Assembly: GCA_045586385.1 (NCBI GenBank)
Contig: JAZNAE010000091.1
Location: 186,001 to 250,000 of the forward strand
DNA length: 64,000 nucleotides
Reading direction: 5' to 3'
Source: Suilimivivens sp045586385
GTDB taxonomy: Bacteria; Bacillota; Clostridia; Lachnospirales; Lachnospiraceae
A model generated the notes under the pieces. It did not search any database and had not been told where the DNA came from. It saw nothing but the letters and a program-made list of their open reading frames with translations. Shown here piece by piece: positions 63,112 to 64,000 of the stretch. The position numbers and the translations under genes are program-made. Positions within the stretch are counted from its first letter, which is position 1; each line of letters starts with the position of its first letter.

Positions 63112-64000
63112 TTAATCATTTAACTGCTTCAAAACGCGAAGGTCAGATTCAAACAGAAGCTTAATATTATTAATACCGTATTTTAACATTGCTGTACGTT
63201 CGATACCGATACCGAATGCAAATCCACTGTATTCATTAGGGTCAATACCGCAGTTTTCGAGAACCTTATTGTTTACAACACCTGCACCTAAAATCTCTAT
63301 CCAACCTGTACCTTTGCAAAGTTTACAGCCTTTTCCACCGCATTCAAAACAGCTACAGTCCACTTCTACGGAAGGTTCTGTAAACGGGAAATAAGACGGA
63401 CGGAGTCTTGTTTTGGTATTTTCTCCGTAAATCTTCTTTACAAAAACATCAAGCATACCCTGCAGGTCACACAAAGTAATTCCTTTGTCCACAACAAGAC
63501 CTTCCATCTGTGTAAACATCGGTGAATGTGTGGCATCATCATCAGAACGGAACACCTTACCGGGGGATAAAATCTTAATCGGCGGTTTCTTATTTTCCAT
63601 GACATGAATCTGTCCTGCAGATGTCTGTGTACGGAGTAAAAATTCCGGTGATAAATAGAAAGTATCCTGCATATCCCTTGCCGGATGATCCTGCGGTGTA
63701 TTTAAAGCCGTAAAGTTATAGTAATCCGTTTCGATTTCTGTTCCTTCATAGATTTCAAAGCCCATACCCGCAAAAATATCAATCAACTGATTTCTGATTA
63801 AGGTGATTGGGTGAAGATTTCCCTGCTCACTGCCCTGCGGCGGAAGAGAAATATCAATCTTCTCTGCTTCATATCTCTCCTGCAATTCTTTTGCTTTCAT
63901 CTTGGTATCAAGTTCACTGATAATGCCCATCGCCCATTCCTTCAACTCATTGACACCTTTTCCGTAATTTGCTCTTTGCTCCGGAGGAATGTTTTTCATT
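63112..64000 (-). CDS. pheS: Phenylalanyl-tRNA synthetase alpha subunit (5' end missing)
   Basis: The C-terminal 295 residues of PheS are visible. The frame is open to the window edge; an ATG at 63999 would start the protein at a position that in full-length PheS (about 340 residues) lies some 45 residues in, so the true start is outside. Class II motifs are present: TPQDHPARDMQDTFY, the cysteine knuckle CFECGGKGCKLCKGTGW and motif 3 GFAFGIGIERTAMLKYG. With pheT it forms the alpha2beta2 enzyme. Confidence 0.96.
   Translation of the reverse strand, partial: MKNIPPEQRANYGKGVNELKEWAMGIISELDTKMKAKELQERYEAEKIDISLPPQGSEQGNLHPITLIRNQLIDIFAGMGFEIYEGTEIETDYYNFTALNTPQDHPARDMQDTFYLSPEFLLRTQTSAGQIHVMENKKPPIKILSPGKVFRSDDDATHSPMFTQMEGLVVDKGITLCDLQGMLDVFVKKIYGENTKTRLRPSYFPFTEPSVEVDCSCFECGGKGCKLCKGTGWIEILGAGVVNNKVLENCGIDPNEYSGFAFGIGIERTAMLKYGINNIKLLFESDLRVLKQLND

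Noticed and set aside
1..64000. tRNA, rRNA, insertion sequences, prophage
   Set aside because: No tRNA T-arm sequence in a cloverleaf context, no transposase or phage gene, and no flanking repeats were recognised by reading; a tRNA or mobile-element search program could still find a missed one.

Overview
The window is a dense, AT-rich stretch of chromosome from a spore-forming anaerobic member of the Clostridia, most likely a Lachnospiraceae species. This rests on gene content and order: yqfC-yqfD-phoH-HD-ybeY, spoIIIE beside tepA, alr beside mazF, Rex, an NfnAB pair, a Re-type citrate synthase and a class B sortase with TPxTG substrates. No rRNA, tRNA, prophage, insertion sequence or CRISPR array was recognised. 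Almost everything is transcribed leftward (minus strand). Exceptions are a CotJC-like gene cut by the left edge, an ABC-F ATPase (34.0-35.9 kb), a three-gene cysteine-rich/sporulation-like cassette (49.9-51.1 kb) and tyrA (56.1-57.2 kb).

0.5-14.5 kb: proA, 5-formyl-THF cyclo-ligase, two FAD oxidoreductases, a BofC-like membrane-anchored protein, a SpoVB-like flippase, then the ybeY-HD-phoH-yqfD-yqfC block, pyrimidine nucleoside phosphorylase, rlmH and a zinc-ribbon membrane protein. The HD protein occupies the PgpH locus but lacks the extracellular domain and the catalytic HD pair. 14.6-25.9 kb: a MORN-repeat membrane protein, NfnB/NfnA, a zinc-ribbon/TPR/chitobiase-C protein, folD, fhs, spoIIIE and tepA. 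fhs, folD and NfnAB lie in one run and link one-carbon metabolism to NADPH balancing. 25.7-33.9 kb: a tiny acidic-tailed protein, O-acetylhomoserine sulfhydrylase, YebC, a CNNM-type membrane protein, a MazF/EndoA without its antitoxin gene, alr, the NAD(P)HX repair enzyme, a coiled-coil protein and rex.

33.9-40.3 kb: divergent rex and ABC-F promoters share a Rex-operator-like palindrome. A Re-citrate synthase, FCD-GntR regulator and NADP-isocitrate dehydrogenase operon follows; its strong promoter carries a perfect palindrome over the -10 box. An intracellular-type subtilase precedes it. 40.3-49.3 kb: a surface-protein operon, srtB followed by two BspA-type leucine-rich-repeat proteins that end in TPKTG/TPDTG sorting signals.

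49.3-51.1 kb holds the least explained part: a 591-bp intergenic region with three 35-bp repeats, then a sigma-K-like promoter in front of a cysteine/glycine-rich protein and two uncharacterised small genes. 51.1-64 kb is housekeeping: leuS, an EF-G paralogue with an altered G4 motif, tyrA, vanZ/PilZ, queA, an M18 aminopeptidase, pheT and the 3' part of pheS, cut by the right edge.

Functions are read from motifs, length and gene order only; no database search was run.
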